In this document: positions 52,580 through 64,000 of the stretch, piece by piece
Position numbering within the stretch: position 1 is the first letter of the stretch
How the letters are laid out: each line of letters opens with the position of its first letter
Assembly (NCBI GenBank): GCA_035771175.1
Contig: CM069613.1
Location: 5,018,001-5,082,000, forward strand
Direction of reading: 5' to 3'
DNA length: 64,000 nucleotides
Origin: Paratinospora sagittata
Lineage: Eukaryota; Streptophyta; Magnoliopsida; Ranunculales; Menispermaceae
The notes under the pieces: model-generated
The model's database searches: none
Seen by the model: only the letters and a program-made list of their open reading frames with translations
Told to the model about the DNA's origin: nothing
Made by a program: the position numbers and the translations under genes

Positions 52580-52983
52580 ATTTGATTTAAGGGTGTTGTT
52601 TGAATTGGGTTAATGCTCAAACTGAAACCAAACCGATTACTTAATCAAATTGAATCAAATCGAGCCGAATAAAGACGGTTTGGTTCGGTTTGAGTTAATC
52701 GGTTTAGACATTTGGCCTATAATAATATTTATTTTAAATATAAAGTAATAAAAATATATAATTTTACCACCAAGAATTATATTCGTAATTATAAAATAAG
52801 TAAATATTACACTATATTTGACATAAATTTTAATTGTAATCTCGATCGGTTCGGTTTGAGTTAGTACAATTTTTAAATTTTCAGCTTGCAACTCAAACCG
52901 AATATGTTAAAAATCAAATTGAATGCATTGGTTTGGTTCGATTTTACAATTTTGGTGAATCCATTAACATCCCTAATTTGATT
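52580..52983. mobile_element. hAT-type MITE with perfect 8-bp target duplication, copy 4
   Basis: ATTTGATT at 52580-52587 and 52976-52983 bounds a 388-bp element running from TAAGGGTGTTGTTTG to CATTAACATCCCTA. Subterminal GGTTTGGTTCGGTTTGAG and its complement-like blocks flank an AT-rich core. Same termini and architecture as the copies at 2399, 16267 and 25637, but with a GGTTCGGTT rather than GGGTTGGG motif, so it is a sister subfamily. Confidence 0.85.
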
Positions 52984-53045
52984 TGAATGTCATACTTATT
53001 TTTATGGTACTCATACTATGTGATTGAGAATAAAAACCAAGAGAT

Positions 53046-53072
53046 TTTATTATTATTATTATTATTATTATT
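53046..53072. repeat. (ATT)n microsatellite
   Basis: Uninterrupted trinucleotide run in intergenic DNA. Confidence 0.9.
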
Positions 53073-56000
53073 TTCATTTATGATGATTAAACTCTAACCA
53101 GTAAGTAATTGATTCAAAAAAGCAATCGCAGAATAAGTAAGGAACTCATATCATTATTTTTTACGCTTCTTCTTTTTATTGTACAATATTTCCTAAAAGA
53201 AAAAATTTCTTTTAAATCTTTATATATTTTAATCTTATTGTTTAATTATTTTGTAATATTTCACATGGACATCTAAATATTTATGAGCTAATATACACAT
53301 CCTTTTCAATGAAACATGGCACAATCTTACTGGAGAGAGGCATTAATATCTTTTATCACTACATGGAGTTTAGTTGCTCTCCATATAAAAGTTGTATAAT
53401 TATAACTTTAGATGGTGACTCTAAAATATAGGTTAAAATTAAGGGGAAAAACCATTGACAAAACAAGCTAGGGTGCATATCAGTGAACTTTATAGAACTA
53501 TTGCTGATTGTGATGTTTTTGAGCCAAAACCTTGCAACCCATTCATTAGATAAAATGAAACCCACTAGCTTTTAGTTTGGAAAAGGAATGCAGTATAAAA
53601 TAAGAGGTTATAGTATTCAATTAATCTAACCACCATGATAATGCTATACAATATCATAGGTAGGATTATTTTATCATCCCACAAATAATTATTTATCCTT
53701 GAGAAACTGAAGTTTAAGTTTAGTATTTTATGGGTGGTAAAGAAGAAAAAGAAAAAGAAAAAGTCTTTGCTCTACGTATTGGATAGATTTTAATATGACT
53801 TATAAAATTTGTTAATCAGAATAACTGAAGCTACTATTTGAACTGTATATTTATATATATATTAAAATCTTTAAGCCGGGAAATGAAAAAATGTCATGTC
53901 ATATATGTTAAAGGACTTGCTTCTTACACGACACAAAAAAGTACTTGATAGACAAGCAAGTTAAAAAATGATCTCTAATGCTTTCATTCATTTTGATGAG
54001 ATGTTAAATAATTTTTTTTTCATTTTTCTTTTACTTATTTAAATCGAACAATATCTCTCATAAAAAATAATATATATAGTTATTTTTTTATAAAAATAAA
54101 AAAATAAACTACCCATTCTCTTTAATTAATGAAATAAAGTTTTTCCTATATTTAATTTGTTATCCTCTTTTTGAATTATTTAAAAATAAATTTACAATTC
54201 AATTTGAAGTTTTCAAAAAAAGAAAAAACAGAAAAAACCATATCAATAAATATTTTAAAGTTAAAAGAATTTTAACTTGAAGGTTTGTAATTTTTATTTA
54301 ATTATATTTATTCTTTTTGCTTAAAAAATTAAAACAATAATAAAAATTAAAATAAAGGGTAAAAATATTTGTTGAGTTCAAGTTTTTATTCTTTTAATTT
54401 AAATTTTTGATTCTAATTTATCTTAATAAAATTTAAACAGGGGATAACCAATCAAAATACTAGTATGAGACAAGCAATAAAAATTATAATACAAGGTTTT
54501 TATTCTTGTATTTTTAAAGTATATATTATGTTTTAATTAAAAACATTAAAATAAAAGGTAAAAATAAAAATATATGGTAGAAATATCTTTACATTTAAGG
54601 GTTTTTGTTCTTTTAATCTTAAAATACTTATTTCCTATTATTTTAAAAAAAGTTAGAATTAAGGGTAAAAAATTTAAAATACAAAATACAAAAGTTGTAC
54701 AATTTATATCTTAAATTTTATTAATTATATTTTTTTTTGTAAGGTAAAATTTTATTTTCTTATATTTTGGAAAAATTAAAATAGAAGGTAATGCATTGTT
54801 TTTTAGAAGAGGAAGATGTAGAAATAGAAGAAGAGGAAGAGGAAGAGGTTATGTTTTTTTGCTTTATATTTTTGAGTCAATTTTATTTTTGCTCCAATTG
54901 TTTTTTACTTTTTTTTAGGCCAAATAAAATAATTTATTTGCTGAATCAGCAATAGATGATTGTTCAACAAACCTTCTGAAAGTACACGGTCATGTTGATA
55001 ACTTTTTTTTTTTACACTTCAGCTTGAAAGTAAAAGATGGTAGTTGTATTAAAAAAGTTTATTTTAACTGAATATCTATTTATCATATATAACATTAAAT
55101 TTTTTCACCATCTATATTTGCATTTGAGATATTCTAATCCTCTTAATTAAAAATATATATAACTTTTTCACTATTCTCCTTTTAATAAGAAAATATATGT
55201 CTGATCTTCTTATTAAATATTAAATTTGTAAGGAATTACTTGGTGGTTGGTAAATGGTAAGTTAATAAAAGTCGCGTTCATGAATAGCACTCATATATAC
55301 TATAGATTGGAGCCAGAATTAAATTTATATCTAATTATTTATATTATGACATGCTTTTAGGAATTGTTATTTCATATACTTGTTGATATAGTAGCCAGTT
55401 TTATTGATTGTCAATATGTTATTATATTTATAGGCTGGTTGTACTCCATTATTTTTAGAGCTTTAATAAAAATAAAATAAAACTTTCACAAAAAAATAAA
55501 AATAAAAATTGGTTTATCATTGCAATGATTCAAAAGAGAAAGGACCTAAATCTAGATGATTTGATTATGGGATTTCTTAGGTTTAACTTTTTCTGTAGGC
55601 ACTCAAATTGAATAAAATCTGCAATAAAAAAAAAAACATTCAAAAACACTCTATAGAGGCTTGATTATTAATTCTTCATATACTGTAGAGTTTATCTGGC
55701 AATATCTCTAATATAACTATATACACAAAATATTATCTGTCCATGATTTTTTTTTTTTTTTTTTGAGCAGAAACAATAGCCTGACAACGTCCCACAGACC
55801 CCTACAATCCTAATATGTGGGTATCAATCCTTTTGGAACTGACTAATTCTCACACCGACAATATTCTTTTATTTTTTTGTTGGATCCCCCTCCCGCAATC
55901 TAAATAATATTTTCATTTCTTTTACGCCCTAAATATTCGAACACTTTAGCCTTTAGAGTGTACCTCACTCTTCAACCACCGTGCCAACCGCCAATATATA

Positions 56001-56502
56001 TATTTTTGTTATCATCTTTGTTATATTAAATTACATTAATTTATTTGAAAGCTAGCTATATCAATTCAAATAGTAGGAGTCATAACCTTTTTGCTTGTGA
56101 ATCAAGTATTCTTTTTTTTTTTTTAATTTTCTAACAATTATTTACAAAACATGATCAAATATAACAATATGGCTTATACTGGCTTAATAATAAAACACCC
56201 ATATCTTTTAATTTTTTATATTATAAGAAATTATATTTATCTAAAAAAGATTAATTTATCATTCAAAAACAACCCCAGAATTCTCTACCTATTTTATATT
56301 TAATAGTTTTATTATCTGTTATCTTGGGATCACACGTAAAAATTCTATATTGCCACTTCATCACTTATTTGTCACTAAGTAAACATAATTATCCCAACCA
56401 TAAATCTTTTTTTTCGAGGGATTATCCCAACCATACTTGTAATATATTATTTTGATCTTTTATTTAAAAAACCCAATAACTAAAAAAAAAAAAAACTAAG
56501 AG
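53073..56502. other. AT-rich intergenic region
   Basis: No gene, RNA or element was recognised. Reading frames are short and of biased composition. (GA)-rich repeats occur at 54800-54850 and poly-T runs near 55745 and 56112. Confidence 0.6.
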
Positions 56503-56719
56503 CACGTGGATGTTGGGGCCCACAACTTCAAAGAATTAGTCTCTCACGTGCAATCCCTCCTCCTCTGCGACTGCAAACACATCATGTCATACATGCAAGA
56601 TGTCTCAAGATCCAAGCAAAGCATTCCCCCAACCACGTGGCCTTGCACGCGTCCACAGCACAAACTCACGTGCGCTTCACACGCGCCACAGAATCTCTCA
56701 ATCACGTGCGAACCACGTG
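56503..56719. promoter_or_regulatory. cluster of six G-boxes
   Basis: CACGTG occurs at 56503, 56545, 56634, 56667, 56703 and 56714, six in 217 bp, in a GC-richer island within AT-rich DNA. Two more lie downstream at 57251 and 58699. G-boxes bind bZIP and bHLH (for example PIF) factors. The cluster is 2.2-2.4 kb upstream of the FRL4 ATG, so its target is uncertain. Confidence 0.6.
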
Positions 56720-56809
56720 CCACCTTCCGTTAATAATAACAGTTATAACTAACTTTTTTTTTCTGGCCCAGAGATCACACTGATTAAAAAAAAAGTCAGT
56801 CAACAGTCA

Positions 56810-57262
56810 TCCACACTGCGCACCCCCTGCGCACTTTAGCTCATCATAACCAGTACATCTTAGCCCCTACCACCAAGCCGTGTGCGCACGTTAAGCCCTT
56901 CGCACCAACGGCGCATCTTAATGCTCTGCCGCTTTTCAAGAGAAAACACAGGGAGCACTGTAGCCCATTACTTTACTCCCTGCGCATGTACCTCCGCCCA
57001 CCAACCCATGAGTGCGCACGTTAATCCATTCGCACCAACGGCGCATCTTACTGTTCTTCGGATCTTCCTTTCTTGCCGCTTTTTACAGCCGAGCCAGCAC
57101 GCTTTTTCCTAGACACAACACAATGCGCACTTTAGCCAATTCGAACAGGCGCATCGTAGCACCTCTCACCCACCCAAGTGTGCGCACGTTAATCCATTGC
57201 GCACCAACGGCCCTGTTCCTGTTGCTTTTTCACCGGGCTTTTTCCATATGCACGTGTTCTCA
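56810..57262. repeat. GC-rich repeat modules, three copies
   Basis: The core GTGCGCACGTTAATCCATTC followed by GCACCAACGGCGCATCTTA recurs at about 56882, 57012 and 57181, with variants. Each copy is followed by a TGCCGCTTTT and, in the later ones, a GGGCTTTTTCC-type block. Fragments at 56815-56850 and 57120-57160 look like partial units. A fourth module is at 58545-58712. Confidence 0.75.
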
Positions 57263-57539
57263 TTTTATTATTTGGAAAAATGCTTTACAAACACCGCATA
57301 AATATATTTTATTGACATTATCTCTTAGGATAATGTTAAATTAACTGCATCACTTGTAAAAAATATAACTATTGTTGAAGTGATATAAGATGTTGCCCTT
57401 TATATCACAAAAGACAACTAAATGAGGTGTTCAAACAACTATTTTCTCATATCACACCACCTCAGCAACAGTTACAAAAAAAAGTATAATTGCTATAGTC
57501 AATTTAGCATTTTCCTATCTCTTATAGTTTTTAGATCGT

Positions 57540-58340
57540 CTCAAATTACGTATTAATATATGTTGGTGCATAATTTGACCAACGCCGAATTTGTTAATGT
57601 GTTGAGAAGATGAGCCCACCTGAGACCGTGAGTCACCGGAATCTGAGACAATTCAAACGGATGAAAAAAGGCTCTTGTAAGGAATACCGGTGTAGTACCG
57701 GTTAAAGATCCTCCGATGTCTAAGTCATTACTTGTTTCAGTAAGAAATCTTGCACAAGATCTAGAATGTGTAGTTTCATACATTTTCAAGAGGAATAATG
57801 AGCTATTTATAAGAGAGGTCATCTGGTCGGAGTGGCTAATTGCCCCTTAGGTATGTGCCACGTATCGATTTTTGATTAGTTGATAGTAGGCATGATGAGC
57901 TGTCAAGCTCATCTGCTCAGAGATTATAAGTTTTCCTATCTCAGATGAAGTAGGTCTCATGTACGTTTTTATTCCGATTATCTTGGGATCCTTTTTATGT
58001 TGTACTAAGAAACATTTACACTGGAGATCGATTTTAGCGTCGTTTCTTTATTAAACCGAGGTAGCCGACATCCGAGCTATCGGTGATCAAATATTCTAAA
58101 AGTTTACATCAGATCTTTTCTTGACTAGATCAATGTAGGCCGAGCTCTCGTTCCTTAGATGGTACGACTTTCTATTCGTCGTGTTCAGAATACACAATGG
58201 GTTGATAGCTCGGTCATGCAAAGCTATCATCATTTAGTGTTTTTTCCTCTTTTTGGTTGTAGGATTGAGGCGTTATTTATTTTGACCTAAATATCGTCGG
58301 CTCAATATCTAAATGGACCTTTCTGCCAGCTCAATTAGCT
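57540..58340. mobile_element. LTR debris splitting the repeat modules
   Basis: CCGGTGTAGTACCGGTTAAA and CCTCCGATGTCTAAGTCA match the strings in the 24130-24900 debris and are typical of Gypsy LTRs. Ends were not found. It separates the repeat modules at 57262 and 58545. Confidence 0.5.
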
Positions 58341-58544
58341 TGTGATCTAACAATACACTTTGTTGATATTTTTTATTTAAAAATAACTTTGTTGATATTA
58401 CTCCTTATAATTGTTGAATTTACTTCAAATCACACGCATAAATGTGTAATATGAGGCAATTCATCTCTCATTAATGTCAACACAATGTATTTCCCAACTG
58501 CCTTACTCAAACAGTACTTTGTTATTAGTCATCTAGCACACCAA

Positions 58545-58712
58545 CGGCTGCTGCTAGCACCTCCCACCAACCCAAGTATGCGCAGATTAATCCACTGCGC
58601 ACCAACGGCGCATCTGAACAACGCTTCCCTCCTCTTCCTGCCTGCCGCTCTTTATTCGTTCACAGCCGAGCCACCAGGCTTTTTCTAGAGACAGCATCCA
58701 CGTGTTCCCATC
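58545..58712. repeat. fourth GC-rich repeat module next to the FRL4 transcription unit
   Basis: TGCGCAGATTAATCCACTGC, then GCACCAACGGCGCATCTGAA, then TGCCGCTCTTT, ACAGCCGAGCCACCAGGC and CCACGTGTTC follow the order of the modules at 56810-57262. It ends about 200 bp before the FRL4 ATG. Confidence 0.75.
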
Positions 58713-58908
58713 TCATTGGTCCACGCAACCCACTGTAATACAATTTCTCGCTTCATCTCTCTCTCATTCGCTTTATCGCCCACCATCATCAAACCCCACA
58801 CTCACCGAACTCACTCCTCTCTCTCTTTATCAACAACTCGATTTCTAGGGTTTCAGTTTTCGATCACTTTTCCTTTTTTTTTTTTTTTTCTTCTTCAAAA
58901 TCTCATCA
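58713..58908 (+). promoter_or_regulatory. FRL4 5' leader
   Basis: Pyrimidine-rich leader with repeated CTCTCTC, a TTTCTAGGGTTTCAG segment and a long T run before ATCTCATCA-ATG. CT-rich stretches of this kind are usual around plant transcription starts. No clear TATA box was seen. Confidence 0.5.
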
Positions 58909-61900
58909 ATGGGGTCCGTCGCCATTACCGGCGATGACGACATGTTTCATACGAGCTTCGACGATTTCCAGCGCCAGACCTCTCTAATGACGAGCTGCAC
59001 TCTTCTCTGGAAAGAACTCTCCGATCACTTCTCGTCTCTCGAGCAAGATCTCCGGAAGAAATCCGAGGCGTTGAAGGAAAAGGTTCAGAGCTTGGATCAC
59101 AAGACAAAGGAAACCCTAGACGTGTTAGAGAAGCGCGAGGTTACTATAGACGGTAACGTAGAGGTCGCAATCGGGAAAGTCGAGGAGAGGAAGGAAGCGG
59201 CCTTGATCGCGTTGGAGAAGGTCGGGAATGGCGAAGAAGAGTTCGAATTTGGGGGAAATACCGAAGATTTGTTGGGAAAGTTGAAATCTTTTTGCACGAA
59301 GATGAACGCTGCTGGTTTCTGGAAGTTTGTGATTGCGAGGAAGAAGGAGATAGATGTGTTGAGGACGAAGATTCCGGTGGCGTTGTTGGATTCGATCGAT
59401 CCGGCGAAGTTCGTGTTGGAGGCGATTTCGGAGGTGTTTCCGGTGGATAAGAGAGGAGGGGAAGGGAAGAAGAGTAGTGAGAGGTCGAATGATTTGGGTT
59501 GGGCTTGTGTGTTGATTCTGGAGTCGCTGATTCCGGTGGTGGCGGATCCAGTGTTGGGGAATTCGCGGCCGTTGGTGACGCCGAAGATGAAGAAAAAGGC
59601 GAAGGAGATTGCGGAGGTTTGGAAGGAGAGTTTGGATCAGCGTGGGGGAATTGAGAATGTGAAGACGCCGGATGTGCACACTTTTTTGCAGCATTTGGTC
59701 ACTTTTGGGATTGTTTCCAAGGAAGATGCAGATTTGTACAGGAAACTCGTCGTGGGTTCGGCTTGGAGGAAGCAGATGCCCAAACTCGCGGTTTCTCTTG
59801 GTCTCGGAGAGAAGATGGCAGGTAAAAAGAATTATTATTGTTATTATTTTTCTTGATATTATTCTGTGGTTTGTTAGTTCTATTTCTAATTTCTTTGTTT
59901 GCTGCTTTGAAGTAGTTCTTCTTGCTGGCTTGGTTGGAAAATAATTCTTGGGTACCACAAATGTTTTTTTTTTTTTTGTTTCCTAAAAAAGAAAATTAAA
60001 GTTGAGTGTGTTTACTTAAAAAAAAAGTTGGGTTGGTAAATTCGTGAACCAACTTATGTTAAGGTTTGAGAATTCTGAACTTGTTCTGTCTTTCATTACA
60101 AGCAACTGATTAGTTGGAAGTGGATATGAAAGAATAAGGAGGTGAGATATTGGGGGTAGGGTAGCTATTTGAACCTGGTATTTTTAGGTGGTGGGACGTG
60201 GATCTGAAGGGGAGATCTTTCTATTTATGTATCATGAGTATAAGCTTTCCTTTTTTTTTTCTTTCTTTTTTTCCCTCTTGTTTTTGTAATTGATCAGTGG
60301 GTACTAATTTTTTTTTTTTAGAAATTTGGGCTAATTTTTCTCTGTTTGTATTTGATTATTTTGAGAAAATTTGGTTAATGATTTGCTAACATCCTAGCAT
60401 AACGTGGATGATATCAAGCTTTATAATGTAACATGCACTGAATTTTGTGCATTTTGGGAGTTCATACCCTTGCAAGTGGCTAGCTTATACTGCTAGGACT
60501 GTTTGTCTGGATTTTTACATCAGAAATGATTGTGACTTCCAAATTATTTATAGTTTACTGAACTTTAATCAGTAATCTTTCTTTTTGACATATGTTGCTC
60601 TAACTCTAAGCATATTTCATCTTGGATGCCTGTAAGTTGTAGTCTTGAATGGCTTTTTCATTAAGTTTAGCTTTTCAAATGGTTTGCCTTTGTATAAATC
60701 TGTGCTGCAAGGACCAACTTTATTTTCAATTGTACCTTGTTGGGCATGTCTTGTTGATGGATAGATGAAGACCCATCTAGACACTTATACATATAGTAGT
60801 TATCCATGATACTTTTGTTAGTCATATTTGAAATACAACCTTGATTTTTTATTAAAAATGTGTTGTTAACTACTTGCATTTAATTTTTTCCTCATCTTTT
60901 TTGGCATTCCTTTCTACTTTTAGAAAAGGCAACTTTTTATCTTAATATGTAATGACATCATTTTATCATGAATGTTTGCTTTGGGCTTCTCAAAGGTGTT
61001 ATTTTAGACATATTGTACATGCGTCCAACATCGATTTAACATTTAAGTCTTTGTTGTAAAGGAAAGCTGGATCAACTAAAATCAATAAGCTAGATTCATT
61101 TAATTGAAGTAGTTGAAATGATTAAGGTTTTGCTGGTTTGATTTATCTATAGTTTTTGTCTCCAACTAGGGATATCATTTAGGTATTTTGTTAGAGAGAA
61201 CTTTTGCATACATAAAAGCCCCCAAATGCTCGCAAGCTCTCTTGCCTTTTGACCTAGTAGAAGATATACCTTCTTCATATGCTTTGATCTTTGAACGTTG
61301 GTCATCAGGAGTTCTAGTCTTGTGAGTTCTTTTGATGGATTTCTGTGAAAAAAATTATTGTTGATATTTGAATTAATATGCAATTGATCAAAATTCTCGA
61401 CTCATATTACAAATTAGATAAATAAAGTTTGCATCTTGAAGGCCCTCAAAAAAAAGTTTGTGTCTTGAAGTTTTAGCAGATATAGAGGCTTTCCCCAGTT
61501 AAGGAAGTAACAATCATGTTAGTAAAATGCAATAGTATGGATGTTTGTATTTTATTCATTAAGCTTTAGTTGATGAATATGGATCATTTTGTTTGAATGG
61601 AGAGAATGCACTCTCTCTCTCTCTCACTCGCTCGCTCGCTCACTCATACACACAGAGGCATGTTTGTGGTGCACACATGCACAGACACGCACACACAGGC
61701 ATACTGCAGGCGTAGAGAAAATTCATTTTTGCTTTTAAATATTTCGCAAGAACAAATCTGAGGTTTTATACATCGTCCATTCTGGGACCCCACAATGGTG
61801 GGGGCCTCGTGTACTTTTGTATGTCTTTGTTCTGTGGGATGCTACTGGGGATGGGATCATCATTGTATCTCAAAGACGAGCCCTGATTTTATTTATATTC

Positions 61901-64000
61901 ATAAATAGGAAAGGGCCGTTGGGGGTGGGGGGTAGGATGTTCTGAAGCATAGACGCCTAAGATTGTGGCCTTTGAGACTTAAAGATCTTAGGAAGATAGA
62001 AAGACCGAAGAATGTATTGAAGGGCCTTTTTGAACTGGGATCATTGATCTTTCTTTCTGTTACTGGTGCTTATTAAATCTGACTCTGACGCGTTCTGTTT
62101 TTATTGGCACGAAAGACTTGGTTTAGTAGCACATAGTGTTATTTAAATGTTTGTCATGTTTCTTTTATTTGTTTTTATGCCTGCACAAAGGTGACTCTAG
62201 CAACTGGTATGAGCCATGGTGAGACAGGTCAGTCTTCCACAGCCATGACTATTGTATCATCATCTTGTTCAAGTTTTGGTACTTTGGTTTCATTGTAAAT
62301 GCCAAAATTGTTATCAACTTCTTGCCAGAGGTGCCTGAAAGAACAGTAGTGGAAGATCTAGTTACTTTTCTTACAGCATATAACTTCTTTCTTAACATCT
62401 TAACAGCATCTATTTCTCAGTGGGTGCTTTTCCCAGGTACCTGGGGTACAAGCTGATGTTTTCCTGATATATGGATAGGTTCGTATCTTTTGAAGAATGT
62501 ACTTGATTGTTTAATGGCTTTTTCATTTTTTTTTTCCTGCAGACATGATTAAAGAATTGATCCGCAAGGGACAGCAGGTTGATGCTGTTCATTTTACTTT
62601 TGAAGTGGGTCTCGTGGACAAGTTCCCCCCAGTTCCCTTGTTGAAAGCATATCTGAAGGACTCCAAGAAGGCTGCTAGTTCCATTTTGGAGGATCGCAAC
62701 AATTCTGGTCGAGCCACGGTATGCCCGTCCTCTTGATATGCAGAGTTTAGACATTTTTGTTTTTATTACAAGCAAGATGAGTTACTGTTCTGCTTATCAA
62801 AGAGAAAGATGTACTGATATTTCCGGAACTTGGGTAGATCTGTTAACTTCTATACACTTTATGCTCCACTCAGATGGTCATTGTGGGTTGATTGGTAAAA
62901 TTTAAACATATAAAAAAAGAACAGAAAAGATGGATAAAATTTAAACAAATAAAAAAAGAAAAGAAAAGAAGAAGTCGGAATAATTTAGTTGTCCAGCTGA
63001 GGATTTTTATTGATGCTAACGTTGGAGGAACTTGTAGTTGTGATGGCCTGCCAAAATTAGGAAGAAGTAGGGAGAATAGTTCTGTAGATTCCTTCCAACT
63101 TATCTAATCATCTGGGTGTTGTCTGCTCCTGTTTATTTTTTATTTTTTAAATTTCATTACATTCATCATTTATTTCAGTGGTCTAGTTTCCATTGCCAGA
63201 ATTATTCTACCTTGGATGAGAAAAACCCATATATGATATCAATGATACAGGTATCCTGACCAATAGAGGGAAATCTCTATTTTCCTTTACATTCCTGTTG
63301 GAATTGAGTTGCAGCATCTTTAGTCAAGCATGTATTTCAGAGTGATCCAAAATACTCTAAACATGTTAGAGATTTCAATTTTCGTGTTTTTGTTTTGAGC
63401 GGTAAATGGTGATACAGTAATTTGCTAAGGTGTTGTGATTTATTGTAAACTTATAAACAGACGTAAATTTTTTTGCATAATGTCCTTTAGCTACCAGTGT
63501 GGTACATGATAATTGATTTTTATGATGCTGTTGAATGAATGCAGAACCTAGCTGGGCGCAAAGAGCAATCAGCACTACGGGCAGTTATCAAGTGCATCGA
63601 GGAATACAAACTTGAGGCAGAATTCCCCCCTGAAAGCCTGCGGAAACGTCTTGAACAACTAGAGAAGGCAAAGGTTGATAAGAAAAAGCCAGCGGCAGTA
63701 CCCGCTACCAAGCGAACCAGAACCAGCAACAACGGTCCCATGCCTCCTGCAAAGGCTGGACGTTTAACAAATGCATATGTATCATCTTTCCCAGTAGCAG
63801 CTCCCACGTTTATCCGATCACCATCACATGGTCAGTATCCAGCTGGTGTCCCACATTACGCTTATGATAGATCCGGTGCTCCTGCAATGTACGGCAGCAG
63901 GAGCCCACCAGCCGTTGTGTACTCCCCAGAAGAAGCTGCACCACCCGTACTCGGTGGGTCCTATCCTGGAGCGCCTTTGAATTACCCAGCTTATGGAGGG
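58909..64000 (+). CDS. FRL4A: FRIGIDA-like protein 4 (4a/4b type), 3' end outside window
   Basis: Exons are 58909-59821, 62543-62718 and 63545-64000 (cut by the window edge, in frame), GT-AG, giving 515 residues so far. The N-terminus reads FDDFQRQTSLMTSCTLLWKE, then a coiled-coil-like region (about 34-105). The Frigida domain follows: FWKFVIARKKEIDVLRTKIP, FVLEAISEVFPVD, ENVKTPDVHTFLQHLVTFGI, YRKLVVGSAWRKQMPKLAVS, then GQQVDAVHFTFEVGLVDKFP and EQSALRAVIKCIEEYKLEAE. A basic stretch near residues 407-422 (KKKPAAVPATKRTR) could be a nuclear signal, and a Pro/Tyr/Ser-rich tail follows. The N-terminal QTSLMTSCTLLW block and tail separate FRL4 from FRL1/2/3. Members are plant-specific nuclear scaffold proteins related to FRIGIDA, which promotes FLC expression; the role of FRL4 itself is less clear. 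Choice between 4a and 4b is not possible here. Confidence 0.95.
61612..61640. repeat. (CT)n microsatellite with CTCG run
   Basis: CTCTCTCTCTCTCTCACTCG followed by repeats of CTCG, in FRL4 intron 1. Confidence 0.85.

Noticed and set aside
56506..57344. Plus-strand frames of 75-110 residues upstream of FRL4
   Set aside because: They are produced by the repeated GC-rich modules; the frames differ among modules and no family is recognisable.
59125..59958. 277-residue minus-strand reading frame
   Set aside because: Antisense to FRL4 exon 1; Arg/His/Leu-rich composition typical of a frame opposite a real gene.
62265..62456. Plus-strand frame between FRL4 exons 1 and 2
   Set aside because: FRL4 joins exon 1 to 62543 in perfect frame with the known family sequence, so this is intron.

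Overview
This is nuclear DNA of a flowering plant, most likely a eudicot. The evidence is: intron-split genes for plant-specific proteins (a thylakoid-lumen PSII assembly factor and a FRIGIDA-like protein), very AT-rich intergenic DNA, GT-AG introns up to about 7.5 kb, and dense remains of LINEs, SINEs, Copia and Gypsy elements and MITEs. The species cannot be named from the sequence alone.

Four genes look functional. (1) XRN4/EIN5-type cytoplasmic 5'-3' exoribonuclease, minus strand, 21758 down to 3006. Thirteen exons were resolved by hand, with all catalytic residues present; the 3' half lies beyond the left edge. (2) PSB27-H2 (LPA19), a PSII D1-processing factor, minus strand, 29441 to 27616. 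Its first, ATG-bearing exon was not found. (3) RPS18, a complete 152-residue 40S ribosomal protein, plus strand, 41721 to 49547, four coding exons, the first being only the ATG. (4) A FRIGIDA-like 4 (FRL4A/B-type) gene, plus strand, from 58909, running off the right edge in frame.

Layout. 1-21.8 kb: XRN4 with heavily invaded introns (LINE ORF2, hAT-type MITEs, SINEs, a 2.0 kb solo LTR, a small non-autonomous LTR element). 21.8-27.6 kb: intergenic, with a G-box-type palindrome near XRN4, LTR debris and a MITE. 27.6-29.5 kb: PSB27-H2 with a SINE in its intron. 29.5-41.5 kb: a graveyard with two adjacent short LTRs, a Gypsy integrase fragment, a gypsy-type gag-region pseudogene, a MYB/SANT-like pseudogene, a truncated PP2C pseudogene and a Copia fragment. 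41.6-49.5 kb: RPS18, whose introns hold a textbook SINE, a 4 x 148 bp tandem array, Helitron-like repeats, a fold-back element and a miRNA-like hairpin. 49.6-56.5 kb: AT-rich intergenic DNA with one hAT-type MITE. 56.5-58.9 kb: FRL4 upstream region with six G-boxes in 217 bp and GC-rich repeat modules split by old LTR DNA.

The four genes serve unrelated functions (mRNA decay, PSII assembly, translation, flowering/chromatin-associated scaffold) and form no pathway or cluster. I found no CRISPR, operon or defence-like system. The most notable signals are the MITE family whose 8-bp target duplications can be read in four copies, the miRNA-like hairpin in RPS18 intron 3, and the G-box and repeat-module structure upstream of FRL4.
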